The notes beneath the pieces were generated by a model. It was not told the DNA's origin and did not search any database. It saw nothing but the letters and a program-made list of their open reading frames with translations. A stretch of DNA of 6,053 bases from an uncultured Dialister sp. (GTDB lineage Bacteria; Bacillota; Negativicutes; Veillonellales; Dialisteraceae), in assembly GCF_900541605.1 (NCBI RefSeq), contig NZ_UQKJ01000111.1:1-6053 (forward strand), given 5' to 3'. The position numbers and the translations under genes were made by a program. Positions 5,891 to 6,053 of the stretch are shown here, piece after piece (positions within the stretch are counted from its first letter, which is position 1; each line of letters starts with the position of its first letter).

Positions 5891-6053
5891 GCAAATTGGC
5901 TTTTATCGGTGGTACAGGGGTCTATGACCCGGGGATTCTGACGGACCTCCATTCGGAAGTCATTGACACGCCCTATGGGAAGGCAAGCTATGAATCCGCC
6001 AGGTTTCAAAGAACTCGGTAAGGTCCTCCTGTGTGGCATCACACACTGCTTTG
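5887..6053 (+). CDS. mtnP: S-methyl-5'-thioadenosine/purine phosphorylase, 5' part only, apparent frameshift
   Basis: The start ATG overlaps the hslO stop (ATGA), with AAGGAGG at 5871-5877 nine bases upstream. The first 35 or so residues (MSKLAFIGGTGVYDPGIL, then IDTPYGKASYE) match the N-terminus of the MTAP/purine nucleoside phosphorylase family, including the phosphate-binding GGTGVYD loop. The family cleaves methylthioadenosine or a related nucleoside with phosphate. In this frame a TAA appears at 6019-6021, after only 44 codons. The next frame (from about 5990) reads GFKELGKVLLCGITHCF, which resembles the following family segment (xVxFLxRHGxxH) but lacks the RH pair. The gene therefore looks frameshifted, with a possible small deletion, within its last 60 visible bases; sequencing error at an assembly edge is as likely as true decay. 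The 3' part is outside the window. Confidence 0.7.

Overview
The window reads as chromosomal DNA from a low-abundance-AT Firmicutes lineage, most likely a Negativicute (Dialister/Megasphaera/Veillonella-like). The basis is the gene order prpC-prkC-rsgA-rpe, strong AGGAGG-type ribosome binding sites, moderately high GC, and a PASTA-type kinase. The genus cannot be fixed from the sequence alone.

Layout. Bases 1-517 hold no convincing gene. They contain a perfect 22-nt hairpin at the left edge, a degenerate intergenic repeat (copy A, about 35-310) and a good sigma-A-type promoter at 407-435. A tightly packed plus-strand operon follows: prpC (PP2C phosphatase, 518-1252), prkC (PASTA Ser/Thr kinase, 1265-3124), rsgA (circularly permuted ribosome GTPase, 3128-3997) and rpe (ribulose-phosphate 3-epimerase, 4000-4641). 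Gaps are 12, 3 and 2 nt, and the operon closes with an intrinsic terminator at 4646-4670. Bases 4671-5017 hold a second diverged copy of the repeat (copy B, about 4691-4910), which on the minus strand keeps a 75-codon open frame, and then a probable promoter for hslO. hslO (Hsp33 redox chaperone, 5018-5890) overlaps by ATGA the 5' end of an mtnP-like phosphorylase gene, which runs off the window and seems frameshifted near its last 50 bases.

How it fits together. PrpC and PrkC form an opposing phosphatase/kinase pair. PrkC senses cell-wall fragments through extracellular PASTA repeats, and the ribosome-assembly GTPase RsgA (CpgA in Bacillus) is a known substrate of such kinases. Rpe is the customary metabolic passenger of this operon. 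hslO-mtnP is a separate unit.

The coding part is ordinary core genome. The least explained material is the pair of related intergenic elements flanking the operon. They share sequence, length and orientation, and possibly a degenerate minus-strand reading frame. No clearly new multi-gene system is present.
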